64,000 nt of DNA from Flavobacterium frigidimaris (lineage in GTDB: Bacteria; Bacteroidota; Bacteroidia; Flavobacteriales; Flavobacteriaceae), in the NCBI GenBank assembly GCA_900129595.1, contig FQWG01000022.1, forward strand, positions 1-64,000. Reading direction: 5' to 3'. A program made the position numbers and the translations under genes. Every line of letters begins with the position of its first letter. Position 1 is the first letter of the stretch. The notes below the pieces were generated by a model. It saw only the letters and a program-made list of their open reading frames with translations, had not been told where the DNA came from and ran no database searches. Shown in pieces: positions 47,372 to 57,490 of the stretch.

Positions 47372-48367
47372 ATGAAATTTCAGAATAATATTTTTAGCGC
47401 AGTAATTATTGTGGTTTGTCTGATTTTCTTTCAAAGCATACATGCACAGTATCTAAAAGGCATTACAAATGTCAGAGATACTTCGTTTACCAATGCAAGT
47501 GCTTTTAAGAAAACGCTTAAATATTTTCCAAACAGCACTTTGGTGCCCGAAATGCATTTTGATAATGTGACACAGAAAGAGAACATTACTTATTGCAGTT
47601 ATGGCAAACGTAAAATGAAATTAGATCTGTTCTTTGATAAAAATGCCAGTAAGAAACAAACCGCAATTATCATAATTCATGGCGGAGGCTGGCGATCAGG
47701 CAATAAAGAACAGCATCATCAGATGGCACAAAAACTCGCAAGTCTGGGTTATGTGTGTTTTACTCCGGAATACAGACTCTCTACAGAAGCACTTTTTCCG
47801 GCAGCGATTTACGACATCAAAGCTGCAATAAAATGGGTTAGGAAAAATGCAGCAAAATACAATATCAACCCCAATCAAATTGTTGCCTTAGGATTTTCGG
47901 CGGGTGGCGAGATGGCCGCTTTTATGGGAACAACAGGCAATATGCCGCTTTTTGAAGGAGAAGTAACCAATTCAGATGCCAAATCTCAGGTGAATGCCGT
48001 AGTCAGCATTGATGGAACGCTGTCTTTTGTTCATCCGGAAAGCAGTGAAGGGAATGATGATAAAAATATATCGGCAGGAACCTATTGGTTCGGTTATTCT
48101 AAAAAAGAGAATCTCAAACTTTGGGAAGCGGCTTCTCCGCTCAGTTATGTAAATGCCGCGACACCGCCTACATTATTTATCAACAGTTCAATTGCCAGAA
48201 TGCACGCCGGTCGAGACGATTACAGAAAAATATTGAATGAAAACGGAATATATTCAGAGGTTCACGAATTCGAAAATTCACCTCATTCATTTTGTCTTTT
48301 TAATCCCTGGTTTGAACCTGTAATTCAATATATAGATAATTTTTTAACTAACATTTTTAAGAACTAA
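47372..48367 (+). CDS. Exported alpha/beta-hydrolase, probable carbohydrate esterase
   Basis: 331 residues from ATG 47372, which begins a clean signal peptide (ends FQSIHAQ); an in-frame ATG at 47336 adds 12 residues. The oxyanion motif HGGGW, the nucleophile S176 in GFSAGG and a C-terminal catalytic His in NSPHSFCLF fit the BD-FAE/acetylxylan-esterase-like group. In this operon it probably removes acetyl or methyl groups from pectic oligosaccharides. It ends 1 bp before the CE12 gene, so the pair is cotranscribed; two esterases may serve different acetylation positions. Confidence 0.87.
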   Translation: MKFQNNIFSAVIIVVCLIFFQSIHAQYLKGITNVRDTSFTNASAFKKTLKYFPNSTLVPEMHFDNVTQKENITYCSYGKRKMKLDLFFDKNASKKQTAIIIIHGGGWRSGNKEQHHQMAQKLASLGYVCFTPEYRLSTEALFPAAIYDIKAAIKWVRKNAAKYNINPNQIVALGFSAGGEMAAFMGTTGNMPLFEGEVTNSDAKSQVNAVVSIDGTLSFVHPESSEGNDDKNISAGTYWFGYSKKENLKLWEAASPLSYVNAATPPTLFINSSIARMHAGRDDYRKILNENGIYSEVHEFENSPHSFCLFNPWFEPVIQYIDNFLTNIFKN

Positions 48368-48368
48368 C

Positions 48369-49166
48369 ATGAAGATAAAATTTATAATGCCGATAATCTG
48401 CATGACTCTGGGAATCATGTTTATGGCTTTTGTCAAAACAAAATCAAGAACAACGGTTTATTTAATAGGCGATTCGACTATGGCCGATTATGCTAATAAC
48501 TATGAAGAAGGCAAAGATTATATGAAAACCCGATATCCGGTCACGGGCTGGGGACAAGTCTTTCAACAATTTTTAGTAAAAGACAGTCTGTCACAAATCA
48601 GTAAATTAATCAAAACAGATAGCGTTTTTGTCGATGACAGAGCGAGAGGAGGGCGCAGTACCCGTACTTTTTTTCAGGAAGGCAGATGGCGTGCCGTATA
48701 TGATAACCTTAAAAAGGACGATTTGGTTCTGATACAGTTTGGCCATAACGATGCAGCCGAAGACAAAACGGAGAGATATGTTAATCTTGAAGGATACAAA
48801 GAATTTTTGAGATTGTTTATTCTGCAAACCAGAGCGAAAGGAGCCAAGCCCATTATTTTAACTCCCGTAGCAAGAAATTTTCCATGGAAAAATGGTGAAC
48901 TGCAAAACATTCACGGTTTGTATGATCAGGCCGTAAAAGATATTGCAAAAGAGTTAGATGCCCCGCTTATTGATTTAAACCAAAAATCAAGGCAGTTTTT
49001 TACTAAAAAAGGACAGCCCTACGTTACCGAAAACTATTTTATGAATTTTTCCGCAGGATTGTATGAAGCATATCCTAACGGACAAAAAGACAATACGCAC
49101 TTCCAAACCAAAGGTGCAGTAGAAGTAGCAAGGCTTGTTTTTGAAGGAATGAAAGAATTAAAATAA
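48369..49166 (+). CDS. CE12 rhamnogalacturonan acetylesterase (SGNH hydrolase)
   Basis: 265 residues. The N-terminal hydrophobic segment is a signal peptide or anchor. The SGNH blocks are clear: nucleophile S36 in GDSTMADY, the Asn in GHNDAA, and the Asp/His pair D241/H244 in DNTHF. This set and the length fit CE12 pectin/rhamnogalacturonan acetylesterases. It removes O-acetyl groups so that GH28 and GH105 can act. Last gene before a 267-bp gap that holds a dispersed repeat. Confidence 0.93.
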   Translation: MKIKFIMPIICMTLGIMFMAFVKTKSRTTVYLIGDSTMADYANNYEEGKDYMKTRYPVTGWGQVFQQFLVKDSLSQISKLIKTDSVFVDDRARGGRSTRTFFQEGRWRAVYDNLKKDDLVLIQFGHNDAAEDKTERYVNLEGYKEFLRLFILQTRAKGAKPIILTPVARNFPWKNGELQNIHGLYDQAVKDIAKELDAPLIDLNQKSRQFFTKKGQPYVTENYFMNFSAGLYEAYPNGQKDNTHFQTKGAVEVARLVFEGMKELK

Positions 49167-49199
49167 CGCTTTGGTTATCAATCATAATTTTTTAATTCT

Positions 49200-49334
49200 A
49201 ACACATAGAAACATAGGCTTAATGTAAAAAAAAGGAGAGATAAAGAAACTAGTTCCTAGCACATAACCAACTATGTTAGTTTAAACAAGTGAAACGCCTT
49301 TTTTAAGCGTCCTAAATCTATGTTTCTATGTGTT
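49200..49334. repeat. Palindromic dispersed repeat, copy B
   Basis: Perfect 17-bp terminal inverted repeats: AACACATAGAAACATAG (49200-49216) and CTATGTTTCTATGTGTT (49318-49334). The interior matches copy A at 17313-17502 in several blocks, including GTGAAAC...TTTTAAGC. The 135-bp size with perfect ends resembles a miniature inverted-repeat element. No coding capacity. Confidence 0.8.
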
Positions 49335-49433
49335 ATTAATTACACCCTAAAATAAAATATATAAGAATAAAACAATGTACATAGAAAGAAAATTTCTTTC
49401 GAACACTTTTACTAACCAAACCATAATAACCAA

Positions 49434-52400
49434 ATGAAAAAACAATTTTTTATTCATCTTTACCTCATACTGTTCACAGTAATGGGGTTTTCTCAAACCA
49501 TTGAGAAAATTGAAGCCGAAACCTTTAATCAGGCTTCAGGAGCTAAGGCCGAAACGAATGCCGCTCTCTCCGGGACAGGAAATGTAGGTTACATTAAAAA
49601 TGGCACCTGGATTAAATTCAACGCCATCCAGTTTACTGAATTCGTTACCCGTTTCAATATCGCAGCAGCAGGTGCAACCGGCGGGAATATCGAACTGAGG
49701 TTAGGCTCAGCAACCGGAACCCTCATAGGAACCGCTGTTGTATCCGGAAGTACGGGATTTTCTGATTACAAGAAGTTCTCTGCCGCAATTACCCCAACAA
49801 CCGGTACATTCGATTTGTATATGGTTTTTACAGGATTGGGAACTGGCTACTTATTCAATTTGGACTATTTTGAAAAAGTTACCGAAAACCCCAATGCTGT
49901 TACTTATACATTAACAACAAATGTTAATCCCGCAGCATCAGGAACAGTGAGCCTGAATCCCGCAGGAAGTACATTTGCTAAAGGAACCGAAGTAAAATTA
50001 ACAGCGAATAAAAATTTTGGATACAATTTTAAACAATGGACAGATGAAAAAGGAACTGTGGTTTCAACAGCAAATCCGCTAACATTTACAATCAGTTCAA
50101 ATGCAACTCTTATTGCACAATATGATGCTATTACAACTTATACGCTAAATGTAAACGTTAATGGTGCCTTTGGATTAGGAGATTATGCTATTTCTCCGGC
50201 AGGAAAAGACGGCGCATTCTCCGTTTACGAAAACGGAACAAATGTTACCGTGACCGCTATAGAAAATGATATTATAAAATTCAGCAATTGGTCTGATGGT
50301 TCAACAGCATTGAGTACTGCTGTGGTAATGAGCGAAAACCGCAGTATTACCGGTACATATGCCAATCAAAATTTTATAGCAGGATGGACATTCAAAAATG
50401 ACCAATATGCCAATCCAAGAGTGGCAGAATTATATTCTAAAATCGAAAACAAACCGCAGTTATTTGCTTATAATGTTACTGACAATGTTTTTGCGCCCAA
50501 TGTAAGACTTCAGAACAGAGGCGGTAAAAACGGTTTTTGTGTATGGAATACAGACAGAGGTCAGCTCTTCTATTTTATGACGACGCTTTCGACAGTTGGG
50601 TATAAAAATATTAATGTAGCATCTGGATTATTGGGATACTATTACGGATGTGATCAGTGGACTTTCCAATATTCATTAGACGGCGTAAATTTTATTAATG
50701 TTTCTGACCTGACGACAATAAATACCAATTCAATCACCAGTATAGGAGGGATTCTTCCGGTAGAGGCAGAAGGAAAAGAGAAAGTATACCTCAGATGGTT
50801 TCCAAACAGTAACGGACCCAAACACGGATTGGCTACAGATGTAACCGCCACCATTTTATCCAATGTCACAGTTAAGGCAGATGAAGTTTTGGTAGCAGAT
50901 ACAAATGCGCCGATTGTTGAATCTTCGTTTCCTGTAGAAGCTTCACAAGCTGTTGGTGCCAATGGCAATATCATATTAAATTACAATGAACAAGTTCAAT
51001 TAGGTTCAGGACAAGCCGTACTAAACGGCAAAAATCTAAATGCAGAGTTTGTCAATAAAACCGTAAAGTTTAGTTACTTCGGATTAGAGTATAATAAACA
51101 ATATACTTTTACGCTGCCAGCCGGATTTGTTAAGGATCTTTCCGGAAATAATGGCGATGCAGTCAGCTTGTCATTTAAGACAATGGAAAAACCGGTTCCC
51201 GTTAAACGTAAATTTGATTTGATTGTTGATGCTGATGCAACTGCTGAACAACTCGCTACCGGAAAATATGTTAAAACCATAGCCGAAGCTTTTAATGCAG
51301 CGCCATCAAATTCAGCATCACGATTTTTGGTGTTAATTACAAACGGAACATACAATTTGGGAGGCGATGGCACCAATCCGCAAGGTATTGTATTGCAGCT
51401 TCCGTCAGGAAAAAATAATGTTTCCTTAATTGCGCAATCCAAGGACAAAGTAATTCTTCAGGGAAATCCTGGTCAGGGAATTAAAAATGCTGTTCTTTCT
51501 ATAGAAGCCAATGATTTATACGTAGAAAATGTTACGATCGAGCATAAGGACGGAATCACAACATCAGGGCAAAGACCTGCACTTAATCCTGCCGGAGACC
51601 GAAATGTTTATAACGGAGTCAGGCTAAGAAGTAAACAAGACACACAGGTTACCGGAGGAAAGAGAAGTTTTTATTATAAAGCTACCATTGAAGGTGATGT
51701 CGATTTTATATGTGGCGGAGGAACCCATTGGTTTGAAGAATGTAAACTCGTCTCCGTTGCATCTGGCTATATTGTAGCTCCCAACCACGACACAGCGACA
51801 CAGTATGGATATATTTTTAATAATAATACCATCACTGCTGCTACAAGTTATTATTTGGGACGCCCTTGGCAAAATGCACCAAGAGCAGTTTATCTTAATA
51901 CCAAAATGATAAATGAACCTAATGTTTTGGGCTGGGCCAATATGGGGACATATCCGGCACTTTTTGCAGAATACAACAGTGTAAACGCAAACGGAATAGC
52001 AGTTAATACGGATAACAGGACCAACACATTTACAGTAAACGGTGTTGCTCAGACAGGAAACTATAATCCTGTATTAACAAAAGCTCAGGCTGACGAATTT
52101 ACAATAGAAAATGTCCTAAGCGGAACAGATAAATGGGATCCGCGAAGAGTAGTAGAACAAGTTACAAAACCATCAAATCTTACTGCTTCCGGAAAAAACA
52201 CATTAAAGTGGGATGAAAATCAATATGCGATGTGTTATGTTGTGAGTAAAGACGGCAAGATTTTGGCCATTACTACAGAAGCAACTTATGTGGATGCTTC
52301 TACAGTGGCAGGTTCTTATACCTATACCATTCAAGCGGCCAATGAATACGGCGGATTGAGTGATGCAAGCAGTATCAGTATGGCAATAAATGGAGGAGCT

Positions 52401-55400
52401 GTTAAGTCTGTGATTTCATACATGAATTCGATTGATGGTGCAGTTTTGACAGGTTTAACTCCCGCTGATTATACCGAAGGTACAGCACTAACATTGCCTG
52501 TGCCAACATTAAAAGGGTATACTTTTTTTGGATGGTCAGGTTCCGCTACAGCTCCGGATGCAATCAAAGAAATTGCAGCTACCGTAACCGGAAATCAAAT
52601 CGTATATGCTTTTTGGGGAGTGGCTGGAAATAACAAACCTGATGAGGTAATTCCGCCTGGTAATTTTAATTATGATTTTACTGCGGCTGTAAATAAAAAT
52701 TGGGACAATGCAGCGAATTTTAATCCGGCGGAAATGCCAGTGGCAGGAAAAACAGTTTCTTCGACAAAAGAAATAGAAACAACGGCTACCGTTTTTCCGG
52801 CAGATATTACGTTTTCCGGAGCAGGAACGCTTCGCTTAAGAGGTTCTCATAAAGCTACAGGACATTTAATTTTTAATGAAGGAACACGTGTGTATTATAA
52901 TACTAGTGGAGCAGGCATGACTTTAGACGCGCCAATAGTGATTTCCGGAAATGTAAAATTCGAAATGATATCTGGTATTGCCAACCAGACGATAATGACT
53001 TTGAGCGGACCAGTTTCAGGCAGCGGAAGTATTCTTCCAATGAATACGGGGCAGGGAGTCAATGCAAATACAGGCGTTTTACTTTTAAAAGGAGACAACA
53101 GCGAGTTTATCGGAACTTGGGATTTAACTCAAAAAAGTACAAAATATCCAACATTAAATTATCCAACAGCAATAGAGGGAGCTTCCGCAAACGCTTTTGG
53201 TTCCGGAACAATTAATGTGGGTCAGGACAATTATGTCGTTTTTAGTCATGAGCGTGCCGCAGGATCTAACTTAACGTTGAATATATCAGGTAATGGTAAA
53301 GCGGTATTGAGTACTGTTTTAAATGTGCAAAAGCTGAGCATCAACGGAGTAGATTTTAAAGAAGGAATTTATGATAAAACAAGCCATCCCGAGTTTTTTA
53401 ATGGCGAAGGGAAAATTGAAGTTAAAAAAGAAGCGACCGGAGCAGGTACTGATAAAGTTCCTGCATTTCCGGGAGCCGAAGGTTACGGTAAATATGTTAC
53501 AGGAGGTCGTGGCGGAAAAGTTATTTATGTAACGAACTTAAAAGACTCCGGAGCGGGTTCTCTTCGCGATGCGATCAATCAGGCCGGACCCAGAATTGTC
53601 GTTTTTAAAGTATCCGGAACGATTAAACTAGAGAGCGAATTAAACATTACAAGTAATATCACCATTGCAGGGCAAACTGCTCCGGGTGGAGGAATTACTT
53701 TAAGGGATTATAATGCCAAGGTAAGAGGAGATAACGTTATCATTCGTTATTTACGTTTTAGAATGGGAGATACTCATGATGTAGAAAATGATGCATTAGG
53801 CGGACGTTTTCAAAAGAACATTATAGTGGATCACTGTTCAATGAGCTGGTCAACTGATGAATGTGTTTCTTTTTATCAAAATGAAAACTTTACACTGCAA
53901 TGGTGTATTATTTCGGAGAGTCTGCGCAATTCAGTTCATGCCAAAGGAGCTCACGGTTATGGTGGAGTCTGGGGCGGTAAAAATGCTTCATTTCACCACA
54001 ATTTGTTAGCGCACCATGACAGTCGTAATCCAAGGCTGGGAGAATATGCAAATGATATTTTTGCAAAAACAGATTTGGTCGATATACGTAACAATGTAAT
54101 CTACAATTGGGGAGGTAACAGCTGTTATGGAGGAGATGCCATGAATGTCAATTTAGTAAATAACTATTGGAAACCAGGACCCGGAACTTCCAATTCAACC
54201 AAAGAACGTATCTTATCCACAGGCAGGAGTTTAGAGACCACTTCACCATTATACGGTATTTGGGGTAAATATTATGTCGATGGCAATTATGTTGTAGGAT
54301 CTGACAGAGCAAGTAAGGACAACTGGACTTATGGAGTTTACAGTCAGTTTCATAGCAGTCAATTACCAGTGAGTGATGCCGATAAAGAAGAAGTGAAAAT
54401 TGAAGCACCGCATCCTTTTGGAGAGATTACGACCCATAGTGCGACAAAAGCATTTGAACTGGTGCTGGAAAATGCCGGTGCAAATTTATACAGAGATACT
54501 GTAGATAAAAGAGCTGTAGATGATACCCGTTCCGGTAAAGCCACTATAATGAACGGGGGTAACGGAAGTACAAATGGTTATATTGATACACCATCAGCAA
54601 CTGGCGGATGGCCGGATTTGCCGTCCGGAGAAGCGCCTGAAGATACAGATGGAGATGGTATGCCCGATAAATGGGAAATAGAGAAAGGATTGAATCCTGC
54701 AAGCTCAGCCGATGGGAATCTAAAGACAGTCGATGGTGTATATACCAATGTTGAGGTGTACATCAACAGCCTTGTAAGTCATCTGACATCAAGTCAAAAT
54801 GGAAGCCTGGATGTGTATGTAAATCCACAAAACTTTGTTGAAAAATACAATGCTGCTGAGGATGGCACAAAGTTTATCATGGCAAGCGGTACTTATACAA
54901 CGGCTACAGATCTTGCTGTTAAAAACCATAAATATAGCTTTGTTCCCGATGAAAATGCAAAGCCAGTATTCGCGGGATCTTTTTACTCCGAGAATGCGGA
55001 AATATTTTCAGGAAGTTTCAAATTTGATGGTGTCGATTTTGATGTGACAAATGCGAATCTGATGCAATTCAAGAAAGGCGCAGGAGTATCAGTTTTAGAA
55101 ATTAAAAATGCTTCTATAAAAGGAATCAAACAGAGTTTACTGTTAACAGAAGGAACTAGTGAAAATCCGATTTCAAAAATTGTTCTGGATAGCTGTATCA
55201 TTGACGGAACTGCGTCTGAAGGAGGTAATTTTATTCAGCCGGATTCACGCATTGTCAATTCAGTTTCGATTAAGAACTCAACTATTTTTAATTATAAAAA
55301 AGGAAATAATTTCTTGATCCTTCAGAAAAAAGATGCCCCGGCCGAAGTCCTAAATATAACAGTCGAAAATAATACAATTTATAATACAGGCAGTCAGGAC

Positions 55401-56720
55401 GGTTATGGTTTTGTATTCATTGACAATAAGTACGGCAACACCTCAACATATACCTTCAGGAATAATATTATGCAGGATGAACGTGAAAATCCTAAAGCCA
55501 TTTATATGTTTTATTCTAATCACGCAGAAGGCGCAGGAACTGCAGTTTTAGATTATAATCTTTTTGTTGGAGTAGCGGCTCAATTGGCAAAAGGAACTGT
55601 TGCTGTTACAGAAACGAATGGTAAGACACTGGCAAATTTAGGTATGCTGTCACTCACATATCCTAATCCGGCGATAGGAAATTTTAGTTTCTCAAAAAAC
55701 TCCCCTTTAGCTACGGCAGCATCTGGTGGTGGAATTCTCGGAGATCCAAGATGGTTAAAAGCAGATGCCAAATTTTCTTCCATCAACTACCTAAACTCGA
55801 TCGACGGAAAAGCAATAACACTTTCACCAGTCGAATACATGGAAGGAACGGCTACCAACCTGCCAGTACCTAAGTTAGACGGATATACTTTCTTTGGCTG
55901 GTCAGCTACTGCCGCTTCGCCCGGACTACTTAAAAGTATTCCGGCGACTGCAACAGGAAACCAGACATTTTATGCTTTTTGGGGAGAAGGAGGAAACAAT
56001 AAACCCAACGCAAAACCAGTAGTAAAATCGGCAGTCAATTATATTAATTCAATTGATGGTAAAGGAATAACAGGTTTAAATCCAATAGAATATACTGAAG
56101 GAACAGTACTGATATTACCAGTTCCTGTTCTAAAAGAGCATACGTTTTTTGGATGGTCTGCTGCTGCTACAGTTCCAAATTCAATTAAAGAAATTGGAGT
56201 AACTGCGACAGGAACCCAAACGTTCTATGCTTTTTGGGGAACAGGAGGAAACAACAAAGCCGATGAGGTTATTCCGCCTGTTTTTTTCACAATTTCATAT
56301 TTGAATTTACCGCCAGGAGCAAGTAATCCCAATAAAACAAGCCTGCAAACAGGAATCGCTTATACACTCGAAGAAGCGGCTTGTGTAGGATATCGATTTT
56401 TAGGCTGGTATTCTGATAGTGCATACGGAAGAGAAATTACGGGTTTCGATAATAAACAAACAGCAAATTTTACTCTTTACGGACGCTGGAAAAAGTTAGG
56501 AGATTTTTATGTGTTTCCAACCGTTGCCACTGGAAAAGCAACATTGAAATCTACCATCGAATTTGATAATGTAGTAATTTTTAGTATGAATGGATTTTTG
56601 GTAAAACAACTTAACACAACTGGTTTTGAAACTGAATTTTCAACTTCAGACCTGGCTTCGGGGAGTTACTTTGTAAAAAGCCTAAAAACAGGATTATCTG
56701 CCCGAATTATAGTTAAATAA
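49434..56720 (+). CDS. Giant T9SS-secreted pectin methylesterase (CE8) - pectate lyase (PL1) fusion
   Basis: 2428 residues. Layout (approximate): signal peptide 1-20; CBM6-like domain 22-150; divergent InlB-type repeats 157-310; discoidin-like beta domain 312-480; Ig-like Big_5-type domain 490-585; CE8 methylesterase 592-910 with Q735 (QDT), D757 (GDVDFI) and R810/W812 (GRPW); FnIII 912-990; InlB/Flg_new repeat 995-1072; an unassigned beta-rich domain 1080-1335; PL1 lyase 1342-1730 (AFPGAEGYG, HHDSRNPRLG); Ca-binding DTDGDGMPD at 1737; DUF4957/DUF5123-like beta-helix 1792-2107; three more repeats 2116-2350; T9SS type A sorting domain 2357-2428. It should demethylate and cleave homogalacturonan outside the cell, feeding the SusCD importer. 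Confidence 0.93.
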   Translation: MKKQFFIHLYLILFTVMGFSQTIEKIEAETFNQASGAKAETNAALSGTGNVGYIKNGTWIKFNAIQFTEFVTRFNIAAAGATGGNIELRLGSATGTLIGTAVVSGSTGFSDYKKFSAAITPTTGTFDLYMVFTGLGTGYLFNLDYFEKVTENPNAVTYTLTTNVNPAASGTVSLNPAGSTFAKGTEVKLTANKNFGYNFKQWTDEKGTVVSTANPLTFTISSNATLIAQYDAITTYTLNVNVNGAFGLGDYAISPAGKDGAFSVYENGTNVTVTAIENDIIKFSNWSDGSTALSTAVVMSENRSITGTYANQNFIAGWTFKNDQYANPRVAELYSKIENKPQLFAYNVTDNVFAPNVRLQNRGGKNGFCVWNTDRGQLFYFMTTLSTVGYKNINVASGLLGYYYGCDQWTFQYSLDGVNFINVSDLTTINTNSITSIGGILPVEAEGKEKVYLRWFPNSNGPKHGLATDVTATILSNVTVKADEVLVADTNAPIVESSFPVEASQAVGANGNIILNYNEQVQLGSGQAVLNGKNLNAEFVNKTVKFSYFGLEYNKQYTFTLPAGFVKDLSGNNGDAVSLSFKTMEKPVPVKRKFDLIVDADATAEQLATGKYVKTIAEAFNAAPSNSASRFLVLITNGTYNLGGDGTNPQGIVLQLPSGKNNVSLIAQSKDKVILQGNPGQGIKNAVLSIEANDLYVENVTIEHKDGITTSGQRPALNPAGDRNVYNGVRLRSKQDTQVTGGKRSFYYKATIEGDVDFICGGGTHWFEECKLVSVASGYIVAPNHDTATQYGYIFNNNTITAATSYYLGRPWQNAPRAVYLNTKMINEPNVLGWANMGTYPALFAEYNSVNANGIAVNTDNRTNTFTVNGVAQTGNYNPVLTKAQADEFTIENVLSGTDKWDPRRVVEQVTKPSNLTASGKNTLKWDENQYAMCYVVSKDGKILAITTEATYVDASTVAGSYTYTIQAANEYGGLSDASSISMAINGGAVKSVISYMNSIDGAVLTGLTPADYTEGTALTLPVPTLKGYTFFGWSGSATAPDAIKEIAATVTGNQIVYAFWGVAGNNKPDEVIPPGNFNYDFTAAVNKNWDNAANFNPAEMPVAGKTVSSTKEIETTATVFPADITFSGAGTLRLRGSHKATGHLIFNEGTRVYYNTSGAGMTLDAPIVISGNVKFEMISGIANQTIMTLSGPVSGSGSILPMNTGQGVNANTGVLLLKGDNSEFIGTWDLTQKSTKYPTLNYPTAIEGASANAFGSGTINVGQDNYVVFSHERAAGSNLTLNISGNGKAVLSTVLNVQKLSINGVDFKEGIYDKTSHPEFFNGEGKIEVKKEATGAGTDKVPAFPGAEGYGKYVTGGRGGKVIYVTNLKDSGAGSLRDAINQAGPRIVVFKVSGTIKLESELNITSNITIAGQTAPGGGITLRDYNAKVRGDNVIIRYLRFRMGDTHDVENDALGGRFQKNIIVDHCSMSWSTDECVSFYQNENFTLQWCIISESLRNSVHAKGAHGYGGVWGGKNASFHHNLLAHHDSRNPRLGEYANDIFAKTDLVDIRNNVIYNWGGNSCYGGDAMNVNLVNNYWKPGPGTSNSTKERILSTGRSLETTSPLYGIWGKYYVDGNYVVGSDRASKDNWTYGVYSQFHSSQLPVSDADKEEVKIEAPHPFGEITTHSATKAFELVLENAGANLYRDTVDKRAVDDTRSGKATIMNGGNGSTNGYIDTPSATGGWPDLPSGEAPEDTDGDGMPDKWEIEKGLNPASSADGNLKTVDGVYTNVEVYINSLVSHLTSSQNGSLDVYVNPQNFVEKYNAAEDGTKFIMASGTYTTATDLAVKNHKYSFVPDENAKPVFAGSFYSENAEIFSGSFKFDGVDFDVTNANLMQFKKGAGVSVLEIKNASIKGIKQSLLLTEGTSENPISKIVLDSCIIDGTASEGGNFIQPDSRIVNSVSIKNSTIFNYKKGNNFLILQKKDAPAEVLNITVENNTIYNTGSQDGYGFVFIDNKYGNTSTYTFRNNIMQDERENPKAIYMFYSNHAEGAGTAVLDYNLFVGVAAQLAKGTVAVTETNGKTLANLGMLSLTYPNPAIGNFSFSKNSPLATAASGGGILGDPRWLKADAKFSSINYLNSIDGKAITLSPVEYMEGTATNLPVPKLDGYTFFGWSATAASPGLLKSIPATATGNQTFYAFWGEGGNNKPNAKPVVKSAVNYINSIDGKGITGLNPIEYTEGTVLILPVPVLKEHTFFGWSAAATVPNSIKEIGVTATGTQTFYAFWGTGGNNKADEVIPPVFFTISYLNLPPGASNPNKTSLQTGIAYTLEEAACVGYRFLGWYSDSAYGREITGFDNKQTANFTLYGRWKKLGDFYVFPTVATGKATLKSTIEFDNVVIFSMNGFLVKQLNTTGFETEFSTSDLASGSYFVKSLKTGLSARIIVK

Positions 56721-56805
56721 GTTTGAAATTCGGGGAGGAGAGTTTCATCTTTCATCCCTGATTATAAAAACGAATTCATTAGTATAAAAATTTAATCCTA
56801 TAGAT

Positions 56806-57456
56806 ATGAATAATAATATCAAATTGTTAATGCTAGTTTTTATTGGCCTATTTTCATCCTGTTCAGGTGGTGATGACGAAAACTCAAATGCGAATTCTAA
56901 CGAAGGTTTTTTAAAAATAGGGAATCAAAGTGTCGAATTGTCCCAGGGATATCTTGAAAATTATGGCGTTAGGGGGAACGCGTATAATATTGATTTTTCA
57001 TTAAAATCGAAATCAATTTCAACAACGGAGAATGGTGCTGTAGTTTATTTTGAATTGTTTTCTTCGCTTCAGAATAATCTAGCCAAAGGCGATTACACAT
57101 TTGGAGGGTATTCAGAAGCAACTGTTTACACCTTTACAAAATGGGGACAATCCTTACTTGGCGAAAAAATTAATGCAGAAAAAGGAGGTATGTCCATTAC
57201 AAATGGAGTGAGTATACGACCTGTAAGCGGAACTTTTAAGGTTATCGAAAATGGTCAAACGTATAAAGTCAGCTTTACCGGAAAAGGCACAGCAAGTTAC
57301 TATACAGATGGCAAAATCACTTCCAGTCAAAATGATGTTAGTTTTAGCATGCAATACCAAGGAGATGTAAAGCGATCAGAAGCTAAAAATTTCACCGCTA
57401 AAAAAGCAATCTCAGCAGAACGACCAGAAAAAGATCATGGGGTTATCTTTAATTAA
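56806..57456 (+). CDS. Unrecognised small lipoprotein at the end of the pectin locus
   Basis: 216 residues with a lipoprotein signal peptide (lipobox GLFSSC) followed by a Gly/Asp/Asn/Ser linker (SGGDDENSNANSN) that suggests surface exposure. The body is beta-rich (YNIDFSLKSKSI, YTFGGYSEATVYTF, YKVSFTGKGTASYYTDGKI) with no known motif. It starts 85 bp after the giant enzyme and may be cotranscribed. A binding or protective surface role is possible; no function is assigned. Confidence 0.72.
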   Translation: MNNNIKLLMLVFIGLFSSCSGGDDENSNANSNEGFLKIGNQSVELSQGYLENYGVRGNAYNIDFSLKSKSISTTENGAVVYFELFSSLQNNLAKGDYTFGGYSEATVYTFTKWGQSLLGEKINAEKGGMSITNGVSIRPVSGTFKVIENGQTYKVSFTGKGTASYYTDGKITSSQNDVSFSMQYQGDVKRSEAKNFTAKKAISAERPEKDHGVIFN

Positions 57457-57490
57457 TTTAAAAGACCTGTTCTTAAAACTTATAAATAAC

